A stretch of 64,000 bases of DNA from Spirogloea muscicola (GCA_009602725.1 WELB01000067.1:600048-664047), one strand, 5' to 3'; shown: positions 12,881 to 24,240, counted from the first letter of the stretch. Notes: a model not told the origin generated them from the letters alone. Numbers and translations: made by a program.

Positions 12881-13076
12881 TAGCCCTGGAAAGAAAGGGC
12901 TCGCCCATTGAGGATAGGGGCTGGAAAAGCCAGCCCCCCCAAAAAAAGGAACAAAGTACGAGAAGGGGGCCAGGGGAAGCGCTAAGAAAAACAAGCACAA
13001 CAAGAAACAAAGCAGCTACGTATTACTCAGTAACCCCTGCTAAGCAGCCTCAGGTCAGAGAAGCTAGGCTCCTGGA
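12880..13076 (-). mobile_element. LINE B 3'-end fragment (minus)
   Basis: Read on the minus strand from 13076, the sequence encodes the family's terminal motif (FQEPSFSDLRLLSRGY then stop at about 13020), followed by the typical tail: a pyrimidine-rich run, the hairpin GGGCTGGCTTTTCCAGCCC (with extra G's) and CTCAATGGGCGAGCCC. The last two match the tails at 16800, 47210 and 47550. Only the terminal residues and the tail are left. Confidence 0.7.
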
Positions 13077-13159
13077 AGTGGGGCTAGCCTCCTGGAAGGC
13101 GTGCTCGGACATACTAGGGGCCCCGGCAATGCTCGGGCCTTCCTTCGTGTCAGGCCCTG

Positions 13160-13560
13160 TAGGCATGGAAAATGTCAGCGTCATGCCAATCTAGACCGAG
13201 GCAGACAGTCGTCCTAGTGTGCGGCACGCCGACTTCATAGCCATTATGCCTAGCAGGAGGCCCCGTATAGTTGCAGATATCGTTACCGCGAATTCTTCTG
13301 ACCTCAATGGTCCACCAGTTGGCGCTCCCAAAAGCACCGTGGACGTCAATTAACAGCAACAAACCCGTCACTGGCAGGGCGGTCTACATACTTGCGCTCC
13401 TAAGCGCCTGCGCATGCCAACCACGTGCCCTGCCTCCTCCGGTCTGACCTACTCTCAGTAACCTGACGTTAAGGTCAGCAGAGCGAGCAACCCAGCTTTA
13501 AGGCTTCTGGCTCTGGCCAGGGGACCCGCTTCCAGGAACCCAGTCTCTCTGACCTGAGGC
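13160..13560 (+). mobile_element. decayed LINE B copy, left part, hosting LINE A
   Basis: The plus-strand translation contains ENVSVMPI, a stop, then RHADFIAIMP and VADIVTANSSD. This matches the endonuclease region of the other LINE copies (ENSTVMPL, RRVDLVAL, LLDVVTTDAYD). It then jumps to the C-terminal piece GTRFQEPSLSDLR at about 13530-13558, where the reading is cut by the LINE A insertion. The missing SRGY end continues at 16694 on the far side of LINE A. In-frame stops and an internal deletion show that it is dead. Confidence 0.7.
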
Positions 13561-16500
13561 ATCCGCCACCGCTCGGGCTCGCAGAGCCCCTTCAAGAGGG
13601 GCGATGCCAACACCACCACCAGGGCCTACGGCAGAACACTGGCGGTGGGCGGAGAGCGTGGACGTCTCCGAGATCCTGCGGACGACCAACGCGCAGCTCC
13701 TACGACACATCCCGTATTGGGCCCGGCCCCACATACGGCGAGCCCTTCGGCCCCTCCTGACACGTCTGGCTCGTGACAGCGAGGATGAGGCTGTATGGGC
13801 TGTGTTTGTGTTGTTTCCGCGACTCTTGCTTGGTCGCCTGGTTGGTCGCAGGGGAAGGCAGGTCGCAAGGAGCTGTTGCTGCGCCTTCACCTGTTTGAAG
13901 GTGGGGAGTGGCAGCTGCTACTTGCAAAGCACCAAGCGGCTGCGCAACTCGCGCAAGCCAACTTTCGGCCCACCACGTCGGAATCCGATATTAAGGAGGC
14001 GGGCAAGCGACGTGCCATCCGATTAGGACGAGCCGGCGACCTTGCCAGGGCTGCCCAAGCCTTGGAGCCCTCCACACCAGCACCGCATGATGCGGCAACC
14101 TTGGCCGCACTCGAGCAGCTCCATCCTCCGGCCCCGCGAAGATTAGATACATGGATGGAGAGCTTCACGCCTGCTCAACCGGTGGACCTGGACCCGGCTG
14201 CCTTCCGTCGGGCGATTGTGAGTAGCCGCAAGGCAGTCGCCGGGGGTCCATCGGGCATGCTCTTTGAGCACTTGCGGGAGCTGTATGGGGAGGACGACTC
14301 GGAGGAGGATTTCAATCTGCTGCTTAGGGTTGCACAACATGTTGCGCGTGGACACCTCACCCAACGAGTAGGCGCAGTCCTCTGCACAAGCAATCTCATT
14401 GCTTTGCAGAAGGACAGCGGGGGAGTGCGTCCTATCTCGATGGGGGAGGTTCTGTCGCGCCTCGTGGGGCGCACCCTAATCATGCAGATTCAGGACGATG
14501 CCCAGGCGCACTTCCATCCCCACCAGTTTGGGGCTGGGATGCGTGCTGGCGCTGAGACCCTGGTGCACGGGGTACGAGCGGCACTGGATGTCAACCCCCA
14601 TTGGCTGGCCTTGAGCGTGGACGTACAGAATGCCTTCAACACTGTGGATCGGCAGGTTATTGCCGAGGAGCTAAGGCAGTACTTTCCCACCCTCCTCCCT
14701 CACTTCCGATGCATGTATGGCTCGCCATCTGCATTGTTGTGGGGGGCAGGGAGTTCTTTGGCTGTTTTGCAGTCAAAGACGGGGACACGGCAAGGTGATC
14801 CAATGGGAGGTTTTCTCTTCGCTCTGGCGCATCACCGTGCTTTGCGCAACACGGCGAGCGCTCACCCTGGCGTTCTCCTCCCGAGTTACGCGGATGATAC
14901 CACGCTCCTCGGCCCCCCAGTGGAGGTGCTGCAAGCTTTCGGCACGCTTCAGCACCAGCTCCAGCTTATTGGGCTTGGGGTCAATCCGGCTAAGTGCTCC
15001 GCCTGGTCCCCTATTGGCATCCCTCTTTCCCTCTTCTCCTCGTTGCCTACATCTTGTCAGACTCCAGAGGGCGGCTTGAGGATTTTGGGAGTGCCACTAG
15101 GGGACCCGTCTTTCTCGGAGGGTGCTGTCCTTGCGCGTCTCCAAGGATACATGCAGGTCCTGCCAGAGCTCCCACGCCTTGGGGACTCTCAGTTGGCAGT
15201 GGCCATTTTGACCAGGAGTGTGGCACAGCGGCCGTGTTACCTCCTGCGTACGGTCCCACCGTCGGTCAGCTTGGATGCTATCTATGCATCCATTGATGTC
15301 AAGCTTCAGCAATGCCTTGCTGATCTGATTGCTCACCCACTCCTAGAGCAGTCTCCAGCAGCACTGGTGCAATGTACGCTGCCCATACGTCACGGTGGGC
15401 TTGGTTGTCGCCCCTTGGTCCGCTTATGCAGACCAGCGTACCTTGGCTGCTGGGCTCAGGTGGCCTCGTCCATATCTGGACGATTCCTCCTTGAGCAACA
15501 ACGTGTGTTGGCGCCTCACATCAGTAACGTGGTTCAGGGGAGTCTGCCTTTCCAAGTGACTCTCAAAGCATGCCAACAGGACCTCTTTGCCGCATACCCG
15601 CCTCTGGTGAATGAGCCTGTTAGCTTTGCTGCCTGGGCTGACGTTTCTGATGTTAAGGCTCAATCGCGGTTTTCCCGTGCTGCAGACGAGCAACCACTGG
15701 AGCATCTCCGGAGTCTCCTCCAAGGGGATGCTCGAGGCCAGGCTCGGCTCCTATCTGTATCGTCTCTGGGAGCGTCTGAGTGGCTCCGCGCTTTGCCTTT
15801 GCATGCGGGCTTGCGGATGGAAAATGCTTTGTTTTGCGATGCTATGCGCCGCCGTCTTGGCTTACCATCCCTGTGCTTGGCAGGGGTGACCCAATGTGAA
15901 TGTGGGCTTATTGAGCATGATGCAGTGCTCATGGGTGACCACATGCTCAGGTGTGCCAAAGGCAGTGAGCGCACGGGCTCCCACAACCTCCTACGTGACG
16001 CCATGTATGGCATCGTCAAGGAGGCGGGATATCAAGTGGCGTTGGAGAGCACCGGGGTGATGCCCGTCCAGCTCCGCAACGGGGTCCCTCGGACGCGGCG
16101 TGTCGATCTGGTCGGCGTCCCCCTGGGAGGTGGCAAGCGGCTTCTCATGGACGTCGTCCTAACCGACAGCTTCCGGACGAAGGGCCCCGTAACTTCTGAG
16201 ACCGGCTATGCCGTGAAGGTGGCCGAACAGAAGAAGTTGCACAAGTACAAGGACCACCCGGCGGGTGATACCTTTTACCCCCTGGCCATGGACATCCATG
16301 GGTGTTACGGGGGTCGGTGGTCCTCGTTACTTTCGCTGCTGGCATCTCAAGCTGACCAGCGGCGCCGGGAACAGGGTGCAGCCCTTCCCGGTGGCTCGGT
16401 GCCTTTGGGTCTTGTGTCCTGCTACCGTATGCGTTTGTCTATGTCGCTACAGCGTTCCCAAGCGCTTGCTTTGCATCGCCGCGCTGGTCGTGCCCTTGCA

Positions 16501-16684
16501 GCAGCCTCTGGCTTGCGCAGCGGGGTTGCTCTTCCTCCCCTCAGCTCATCTGACTTCCTACTGCTGACCCGGGGGTACTAAGAGCGCCCTGTCTGCCTAG
16601 CCTGTGGCTCCGTCAAGAACACCTTTATGCATCTGGCTGGCTTCCACAGCCGCTCTTTCAATATCAGCAGCCGCAGCTGCAGTC
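13561..16684 (+). mobile_element. LINE A: RLE-type non-LTR retrotransposon with 10-bp TSD
   Basis: Element of about 3.1 kb flanked by perfect 10-bp direct repeats GACCTGAGGC (13551-13560 and 16685-16694). It carries one long reverse-transcriptase frame and a 100-base 3' tail containing CTGGCTGGCTTCCACAGCC and ending near CAGCAGCCGCAGCTGCAGTC. There is no poly(A) tail. The same tail occurs alone at seven or so other places in the window. The 5' end probably is truncated, since no N-terminal zinc fingers were seen. The intact target duplication points to a recent insertion. Confidence 0.85.
13604..16581 (+). CDS. LINE reverse transcriptase / RLE endonuclease polyprotein (one frameshift)
   Basis: Copies the element RNA into the target site. 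The frame opening at 13604 reads to about 13850 and then must shift to the frame that stays open to TAA 16581 (928 codons counted from 13795); the break lies near a G run. RT motifs in order: GVRPISMGEVLSRLVG, the catalytic DVQNAFN, GTRQGDPMGG, SYADDTTLLG (catalytic YADD) and NPAKCS. The C-terminus has a zinc knuckle (CECG ... HMLRC) and a restriction-like endonuclease (RRVDLV, LLMDVVLTD, KLHKYKDHP, PLAMDIHG), as in R2/NeSL/Utopia-type LINEs, rather than an apurinic endonuclease. It ends LLLTRGY. The single frameshift may be a sequencing error or first decay. Confidence 0.88.
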
Positions 16685-17030
16685 GACCTGAGGCTGCTTA
16701 GCAGGGGTTACTGAGTCCTTCGTAGCTGCTTAGTTCTTTCTGTGCTTGTTTTTCTTAGTGCTTCCCCTGGCCCCTTCTCGTCCTTTGTTCGTTCATTTTT
16801 GGGCTGGCTTTTTCCAGCCCCTATCCTCAACTGGCGAGCCCTTCTTCTGTGGCGAGAATGGACTTCAAGGCTGCCGGGTCGCTCGCTCAGGTGTACCATA
16901 TGCGCATTTCCATTCTGCTGCAGCAATCCCAGGCGTTCGCCGTGCATTTGCGGGCGGGTTGCGCCTTGGCTACTGCCTCCGTTTCAGCAGGGTGACTTTT
17001 CTCCTGCTGCTCCATTATCCATTTTGCGAT
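16685..17030 (+). mobile_element. LINE B right part and stacked LINE B fragment
   Basis: Positions 16685-16715 continue the interrupted host copy (DLRLLSRGY, stop TGA). The typical B tail follows, with the hairpin GGGCTGGC...CCAGCCCC at about 16799 and GGCGAGCCCTTC at about 16840. Directly after it a second 5'-truncated B fragment starts, translating to GSLAQVYHMRISILLQQSQ and AVHLRAGCALATAS (about 16870-17000). This is a head-to-tail junction. Confidence 0.7.
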
Positions 17031-18560
17031 TGTTTAGTAAGAAATCTTGAGCACCCATTCGTAGTGGTCACTCATTGTAAGTTTGTCAATTGCATTTTCT
17101 GGCCCCTTCAAACCTTGTCCAGTCCTTTGTGGGATGGCTTTTCACAGCCCTCGCCTCGTCAGTATTGCTGCCCCTCTTGTCCATTTCTTTGGGCTGGCCT
17201 CTCACAGCCATAGCTTCTTACAAGAGCTGCATCTTTGGAAGAAGCAGCTCCTCCGAAGGGGGCGAGGGCTGTGAAAGCCAGCCCATAAGAAATGACAACA
17301 AATCAAAGGGCCGATAGGCGCTAAGAACACACAGCCACGCAATTGGCTACAGCGGATCGGAGCTCAGCAATCCCTAGTCAGCAGCCGCGAGTCGGAATCA
17401 GTATGGGCAGAAGAAACAGCTGGCACGATTAATGAGCTTGTAAATGAGCTTGTTAAGGAAAAGGAGTGTGTATTAAGAGATGGACAAAACTACACACCAA
17501 GACAAGAAATGATGCGGATGGATGCTCAGTAACCACGAATGAGCAACAGCAAATCAGAATAACTCGAAGAAGGAAAAGCGGCACTCTGCCGAGACCCTGA
17601 GGCAGCAGCCATAGCGCAGCCAGCGCGCGTGTGGACCGCATGAGCCTGAGAGCGCTGGAGCGAGACCGCCAGTCTCCTTCGTCCTTCTTCCCCTGGCCCC
17701 TTCTCGTCCTTTGTTCATTCTTTTTTGGGCTGGCCTTTTCCAGCCCCTATACTCAATGGGCGAGCCCTTCATCCTTCTGGATGGAGGACCTGCGTGGCCA
17801 AGCACGAAGGCATGCACATTGACAAATGTACATCACCTGTAGGGGGCAGGGCTGTGATAAGCCAGCCAGAGAGATGGACAAGTTGGAGAGAAGAAATGGC
17901 TATACAAATGACTACAGCAAAACATCCCGACGAGACCAAGAAGCAGCCAAAGCGCGGCCTGCCCGCGAGAAGAATAGACGCTGCGAGAAGAGATGACTGA
18001 CGTTTCCAGTAGAGCGAGAAGCAAGCGCGGCCACATTAAGTGGGGGCTGGGAGAGGCCAGCCCAAATGGAATGGACAAGGTCTGAAGGAGCCGGAGTGCT
18101 AAGGACTGAGACAGCAGCAAGAGCACCGCATGAGCCTGGGAGCGCTGGAACGAGACGGAGAGGCGCACGGAACGCATGGGCAAGCGACCCGGCGGCATCG
18201 TCGAAGCCGGGCAGCTGACCTGGCTGACGGCGACTGGTGGCCCCCCGCGCGAGTCGCTGCAGGAGATCCAGCCACCGACTTGGAGCATGCGGCGGCTGAT
18301 ATTTGGAAGAGCGGCTGTGGAGAAGCCAGGCAGGTGCATGTCGAGGGCTTGTTTGATCTTATTGTGCGAAAAGCTGTACTGTAGCGTGGGCAAGGAGTCC
18401 AGGGCGGACAGGGTCCCCTGGAGGGCCTGACACCCGTCCGGTTCTCCGGTGTTTCTGATCATCACGAAGAAGTGGTTCTCCCAATGATCATCGGCCATTA
18501 CATCGTCAGCTAACCGCTGACAATTGGTTATTGGTTAGCTCGGGCTACAGAATCAGCGGA
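17030..18560. repeat. mosaic of LINE B fragments and GGGCTGGC hairpin repeats
   Basis: No host gene. Recognised pieces: a hairpin repeat with CTGGCCTCTCACAGCC at about 17192; its reverse at about 17263; a minus-strand LINE B C-terminus at about 17529-17672 (VSLQRSQAHAVHTRAG ... RGY stop); a plus-strand tail hairpin at about 17725-17775; a minus-strand B fragment at about 18040-18230 (MRSVRLSVSFQRSQAHAV); and a minus LINE A tail at about 18287-18345. Pieces lie in both orientations. Confidence 0.65.
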
Positions 18561-19940
18561 GCCACACTTGGAGGAGCGAAGCATTGATGTGTTCGGTACA
18601 TGCCTTCTTTCTCTTCTCTGTTTTGGGCTGGCCTCTCACAGCCATTGCTTGACATGTTCACTCCTTGTTGGCTCTTTCTGGGCTGGCCATCCACAGCCCA
18701 CGCCTTTCTGTCCGCTGACATGAAAAGAAAGTGCGTCCAAATTGAGTCTTTGGCTTTGGACATTGTCCATTCTTTTTGGGCTGGCTTTGCCAGCCCCTCT
18801 TCTCTATGGGCGAGCACTTCCTTTCTTACATTGCCCACTTTCTTACATACAGTGGACGAGCTGTGTCTGAGCCGACGGAGGGGGCGAGAGAAGAATGGCT
18901 TTTCCAGTAGAGGGCGATGGCCAGCCCAGAAGCCCAGAAGGCAGACGGAGTAGCAGAGCGGGGGCGGGAGGGAGCGGGCGGCGGAGAAGGGAGCCCGGCG
19001 GAGGAAATGGAGCGGCGGGTGGCTGCCGGGGGAGCTGCGTACAGACGCCCGCCGCCGGGCCAGCGCCCGCCCCGCCCTCCGCCCCCGCAGCTGCCCCGAC
19101 CGCCGCCCCCCCCNAGCCGCCCGCGGGCCCCTCCCATCGGCCGCCGGCGGGCGCGAGCCAGGTCCCCCGGGCTTCGGCGCCACGTCTCCCCCAGGTCAGA
19201 CTGCCGGCCGATCCGCGGCCCGTACCGCCTGCTGCCCGATCGCGCCCGGCCCCGATCGCGCCGGCGCCCGGCCTGCCCGGCCATACAGCCTCCCGGCGGC
19301 TGCTTCGCCAAGGCAAGCGCAGACGACGTCGCGCAAGAGCACGCCCAGGCACGATCGAGTGCCCGGGGCGGCGATCGACCACCCGATGGCCTGCGCATTC
19401 CGCTCCCAGGAGCCTTGGACAGGCACTCTGCTCAGGCTCGCCGAGTACTCCGGGGGAAACGGGGCCGAGGAAGGGGGGCTGAGCGTTGGCCCCCACCCAA
19501 ACCCCTTTCGGGATTGGTTCTTGAAAGGGGGTTGGTTGCCCTTGGTTCCCCTTGCCTGGCACAGCCACATTGCCGCCTGCTGAGGCGGCCGACGGAACTG
19601 CATCTGTGGCAGGGACCGGGATCGGAGGCCCCTGACGACTGCGGCTGGTCCTGACGACCACTTCTGGTCATGGTATGCTCACCTTCCCTGGAGCTCGGCC
19701 ACCTCCTCAGGCACTCGTGGGCCAGCAGAGCTGTCTCCGAGGCTTGCTGTCGTCTCCTCCCCGCTGTCCCTGCCTCTCGGGCTTGCAATGAGCCGCAGCC
19801 TGCCGTGGCCCTGGCTCTACGTCGACCCAACAAGAGTGCCGTTGTGCCCCTTGTTAGCCGCTCGGCAAGTCTCCAGCCTTTTTCCTTCCCTCGAGTCTTG
19901 GAGCTGCAGTTCCTCTCCCATCTCTCACTCATCCGTGTTC
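18560..19940. other. repeat plus GC-rich 5' region of the desaturase, with one N
   Basis: Hairpin repeats of the GGGCTGGC class are at about 18624, 18678 and 18776. From about 18950 to 19400 the DNA is extremely GC-rich, with an unresolved base at 19114 in a C run. Long open frames occur on both strands here, but they are Pro/Ala/Arg low-complexity and no domain is seen. I take it as promoter/5' region and GC-rich filler. Nothing else is supported. Confidence 0.5.
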
Positions 19941-22206
19941 ATGCGACAGGGTCGTGGAGGCTGTCTTGGCGGCAGAGACAGGCTAGATGAAGCCCCTCAG
20001 GCGCTCTTGGAAGCAACGGGTCAGAAAGTATTGTGGAGGAAGGCTCAGGGATCCTTGCCCAAGTACACGATGGAGGAAATTTCTCAGCATAATTCTCCAG
20101 AGGACTGCTGGATAGTTGTGAAAGACAGGGTAAGGCCATGGCCAGGGGCGGAAGCAGTCAGCTGTATGACAGGCTGTTACTTGTACCAAGCGCAGCATTC
20201 GTGAATACCTACCGGCCCATTTTGACCATTGGCAATGCAAGCGTAATGCATGCTCCTCTGGTGCGCACCAGCTGGATGCTTGGGCTCGTCTCGTTCGCTC
20301 ATTAGTGAAGCTTGCTCGGCACAGGTGCTCAATGTATCTGGATTCGGGGAGATGCATCCGGGTGGTGACGTTCTCTACACTCACGCAGGAAAGATTGCAA
20401 CCGATATTTTCGCGGTCTTCCATTCTAGCAGCACTTGGCTCCTCCTCCGGCAGTTCTGTATTGGTGAGCTCGTGGTGAGTAGCTTCGGGACGTAAGGGGC
20501 GCAGTGCGCCAGTGCATACCAGCACCGACTGGCCAGATCGAGAGCTTGTGATTTGGCTCTCCTGCTCTGACTGAGCCGCTGCTCTTGTCGCAGAACGACG
20601 AGCCTACTCCAGAACTCATCAAGGACTTCCGAGCTCTGCGGGAAACCCTGCAGAGGTCTCAGCTCTTTGAGAGCAGCAAGCTCTTCTACGCCCTCACGTC
20701 TTTATCCAACCTGGCCATGCTGGCAGCCAGCTTCACTCTGCTTCACCTCTCAAAAGATCTGGCAGGGGTGATGCTTTCAGCAAGTCTTCTCGGCTTGTTT
20801 TGGCAGCAGTGCGGCTGGTTGTCCCATGACTTCTTGCACCACCAGGTACGAGCGTCGCTCTGGTGAAGTGCTCCCTTGGTCCACCTGCGATGCAACCTTT
20901 TTCAACCACAGGAGAGGAACCCAGAAGTCTTATTGACACTCAAGTACTCGTTTCCGCTTTCCAGGTGTTCAAGTCGCGTGCCTTGAACAATTTCATTGGT
21001 GGCTATCTCATTGGTAATCTTGGTCAGGGCTTTAGCATGGTCTGGTGGAAAAGCAAGCACAACGCACATCATGCAGCACCCAATGAGTGCGACCACGACT
21101 TTAATGCTGTTGACCCTGATATTGATACGATACCGTTCCTGGCCTGGGATGCTGGCATGCTGGTTCAAGTTCGGAGCAGAGCCGCCAGATTCTTTCTCCG
21201 GTGGCAATCACACCTATTCTTCCCGATCATTCTTTTTGCTCGCTTCGCCTGGTGAGTCTGCATGGCAGTGAGGAGGTGGGAGGTACCGTGCATGCTTATA
21301 ATTGGGATGTTGTCAGGCATGCTGTCTGGATCCCCTTTGTCCATCATGAAGAGCTCATCCTGCAGATTGTGCACCAGAAAAGCTCAGGGCTCACCATCCT
21401 GCTGGAACAGGCTTCATTCTAGCTGGAAATTTGCAACTGGGTCACAGCTTTCCTCAAAGACTCGCTTGCTGGAGGTTGGAACCATTTGTTTACATTATAC
21501 TTGGTTGCTGGGCACCGCGTTCTCCTTACTGCCCTGCCATTTAGCTGTGACTTGGCTCATATTAAGCCAGCTGGTTTCGGGAGCCCTTCTGAGCATAGTC
21601 TTTGTGCAAAGCCACAATGGTATGGAGATATACAAGGCTCCCAAGGATTTCTACAGTGCACAGGTGAAATTTGCAACAGCCAAGCACCACGTCCTTGTAC
21701 CTTCGTGGTGCTGCTACATCAACTTGTAGCCTCCACTCTGTGTGTGGCTGTGCTGATCGTGGGCCCCTGACGGCATAGCAGATCATATCGACAAGAGACA
21801 TCCATGGCGGTCTTTTCAATGACTGGTTCACAGGTGGTCTTAATCGACAGATTGAGCACCACCTCTTTCCCAGCCTTCCTCGTCACAACTTGGCAAAGAT
21901 CTCTAGTGCCGTCAAATCCCTTTGTAAGAAGCACAGACTGGTCTTCGAAGACGTTGACATAGCCACAGGTACACTTGCCCTGTTGATCATGCCTTACTGT
22001 GCACCCAAATCCATGTAGGGAAATGTGCATGAAGGCCACCAAGAAGGCACCTGGCTTTGAGGGCATCACTGCAATTATTGTATTGGCCTGTTGATCCACA
22101 CTGCTGGTAGACTGCAAACGCTGATGAAGCTCACGCTGCACAACAATCTGCTGCAGGGACAAGTCTAGTGATTCGGAAGCTGGCCGAGGTTGCCGCTGCA
22201 GTGTAG
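19941..22206 (+). CDS. cytochrome b5-fused front-end fatty acid desaturase (delta-6 type)
   Basis: Inserts a double bond between an existing one and the carboxyl end of an acyl-lipid, the first step from C18 acids to long-chain polyunsaturated acids, in the ER membrane. Seven exons: 19941-20129, 20325-20474, 20594-20845, 20965-21251, 21423-21663, 21782-21968, 22157-22206 (TAG); phases agree and give 451 residues. An N-terminal cytochrome b5 domain holds the heme motif HPGG. The histidine boxes are HDFLHH, HNAHHAA and QIEHH; the Q in the third is diagnostic of front-end enzymes. Four hydrophobic stretches are visible. The order and wording resemble the delta-6 desaturase of Lobosphaera incisa (477 residues). 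Delta-8 sphingolipid specificity cannot be excluded from sequence. Exon 5's start was chosen by phase and similarity. A TGTAA poly(A)-type motif is at 22584. Confidence 0.92.
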
Positions 22207-23830
22207 AGCGCTGCTATCGGAACAGCCATTCATTGCACAGGTCCATCTGTAGGTATCTAAGCTAGCCACTTGCTTACATGAATTACAGTGACACCATTTC
22301 TTGTCTGCAGGATCTGCCATTAGCCTAGGTGCGTTGCGTATTTGTGTAACCAATTGTGTAACCAATTCATTTGCAGCTTGTAGCCATTGCGCTCCTGAGC
22401 TGCTACTTTGTACCTCATTGGGATGTTAAGGTGCATTCTTGAGGTTTCTCGTGAGAGGCTATTGCTAGCTTGCAAGTGCATATCTTGCATGTGTCAGAGG
22501 GCACTTGTGCTGTAGCCGACTGACCGTGTGTATTTTTCAGCAAGCCATTTCATTAGTAGTGTCAAGCCATGGTCGAGCGTGCATGTAAATAACTAGACGA
22601 TATGAGGGGTATACGAATATAGTATAGGAAGAATGTGGGCCAGTCTGCAGGGGGACAGTGCAGTGCTAGTGCTAGCCAAGGTACGTGGCAGGGAGGGAGG
22701 GAGGGAGAGGGTAGCGAGCGCTGGTGGGAAGGGAAGGAGGTTGGGGGGGGAGATTCCTTGGGGTGACAATGAGCGCCTGCTGGCGTCTTGGAGAGTGCTG
22801 CAGCCGCCTGGCTCCTCGTCTCCCTGCAACTCGTGATTGTCGTGCACACCCTGTTTTCAGGCCCTTGTGGGCAGGCCACGCCGCGGCTGCTGCCTCCGGA
22901 ATCCGACAGGGCGACGCTTTTCTGGGCCCTGCTTATCTGGATATGCACCTGCTGACTAGAGATTACTGAGACTCCTTCCACAGAAGCCACGGAGATGAAT
23001 TGCGACTTGTGGCGCCTTTCGGCCCTTTCAGGCGTTGTTCATTGCTTTGCGCTGGCATCTTACAGCTGTTGCTTGATAGTGGAAGAGCTGTTTCTTTCAG
23101 CTCCATGGAACCCTTGTTCGGTCTTTGGGCTTCGCTTCATGTAGCCCCGTTCTTTGCACCATTTGCCTGGATGCAAGTTTGGCCTCCCTTCCATTCCATG
23201 GCACCGCGCACCTTCTCTCTATCTAGAGGTTTTTCAGCATAGCAGAACTTACAGACAGTAGGTTGTGCTTCCTGCGCCTTCTGACCGTTTCAGATCTTGT
23301 TCTTGACATTGGGCTGGCCTCTCACAGGGCGGCGTGCTGTGCCCCGCCGCTCAGGGAAGTAGCTCTTGCAATGTAAGGCAATAGCTGTGAGAGGCCAGCC
23401 CAAAGGAGTGTACAAGAGGAAGACTCTTCCAGTAGAGGGCGATGGCTGAGATTGGCCAGCCCGAAAAGAGGAGTGAACAGAGTTCGAAGGGGCCAGACGA
23501 GCACACAGCGACACAGCACACAGCGACAAGGTCTGGAAGGGCCGAGGGCAGCAGATCGTGCAGTCCGGCTACAATCCCGTCGGGTCGCTTGCTCGGAGTC
23601 ACAAGATGCGCCTTGCCACCGCCATTGCCTGGACTTGAAAGAGCTTTTTTTCCCCCTCACAGCCACTGCTTGCCACTGAAAGAGCTGTTTCGTCTTTCTT
23701 CTCCTCGGTTTGCCGGCCCCTTCGGACCTTGTCCGGTCCTGCCGGGCTGGCGTTCGCACAGCTCTCGCCCCCAGTTTGGTTTCAGGAATTAGGGTTTGGT
23801 GGTGAAGGGTTTAGCTAGCTTGCTTCTTCA
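22207..23830. other. desaturase 3' flank and repeat zone
   Basis: The first 400 bases are probably 3' UTR (TGTAA at 22584-22588). A LINE B C-terminal scrap is at 22860-22969 (AAAASGIRQGDAF ... LLTRDY, stop). From about 23000 to 23760 hairpin repeats of the GGGCTGGC class occur in both orientations (about 23309, 23385, 23445), plus short LINE-like words (GSLARSHKMRLA at about 23580). Degenerate TTAGGG-type motifs lie at 23786-23815. No gene is supported. Confidence 0.55.
22860..22969 (+). mobile_element. LINE B C-terminal fragment
   Basis: The translation AAAASGIRQGDAF then YLDMHLLTRDY and a stop matches the last residues of the LINE B frame at 47990-48040 (AAASGFRQGDVF ... SDLHLLTRGY). It is about 110 bp and isolated from other recognisable pieces of the same copy. 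Confidence 0.65.
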
Positions 23831-23849
23831 GCGATGCTGTTCTCCTCGG

Positions 23850-23921
23850 ATATCAGCAACCGCATTCGCTTTCGGACGCAGCAGCCGAGTAGACAGCCTT
23901 GCAGGAAGCCCCGCCGCCGCC

Positions 23922-23959
<38 letters not shown>

Positions 23960-24240
23960 CGNGGCCTAGAGCTCGCGCGCGCCGGCGCCGCGCGACGCCC
24001 GTCGCGGTGCGCATCCTCATCGAAGCCCGCCTGCCCTGCCTCATTAGCAGCTGCTGCAGCTGCGCGCCGGCCTCTGACGGCTTCGGCTCAGCGTCGCGCC
24101 CGCTCAGGGCACGCGAGCCTCAGGGCTTCTCGCTCGCGCGCTTGCGCCGCGGAGCAGCGCCAGGGGCGCAGCAGCTCCCGCCACCGGCCTGTGCACGGTG
24201 CGTGCGCCAGCTGCCCTGAGCAGCGGCCCGGGAGCCACTA
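23850..24240 (+). other. LINE A tail end followed by GC-rich region with N
   Basis: GATATCAGCAACCGCATTCG at about 23860 looks like the end of a LINE A tail. It is followed by a CCG-repeat run with an unresolved base at 23962. An open frame (ATG 23834) crosses it with an Arg/Ser/Ala-rich translation that could be a plastid transit peptide for the gene downstream, but the link to exon 24657 is not shown. Confidence 0.35.

Noticed and set aside
16800-16850. Hairpin GGGCTGGC...CCAGCCCC as a bacterial-type transcription terminator
   Set aside because: The window is eukaryotic and the hairpin always occurs in LINE tails or dispersed repeats, not after host genes in a consistent place.
18843-19661. 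Long open frames on both strands upstream of the desaturase
   Set aside because: They overlap on opposite strands, cross an N and are Pro/Ala/Gly-rich. This is expected by chance in DNA of this GC content.
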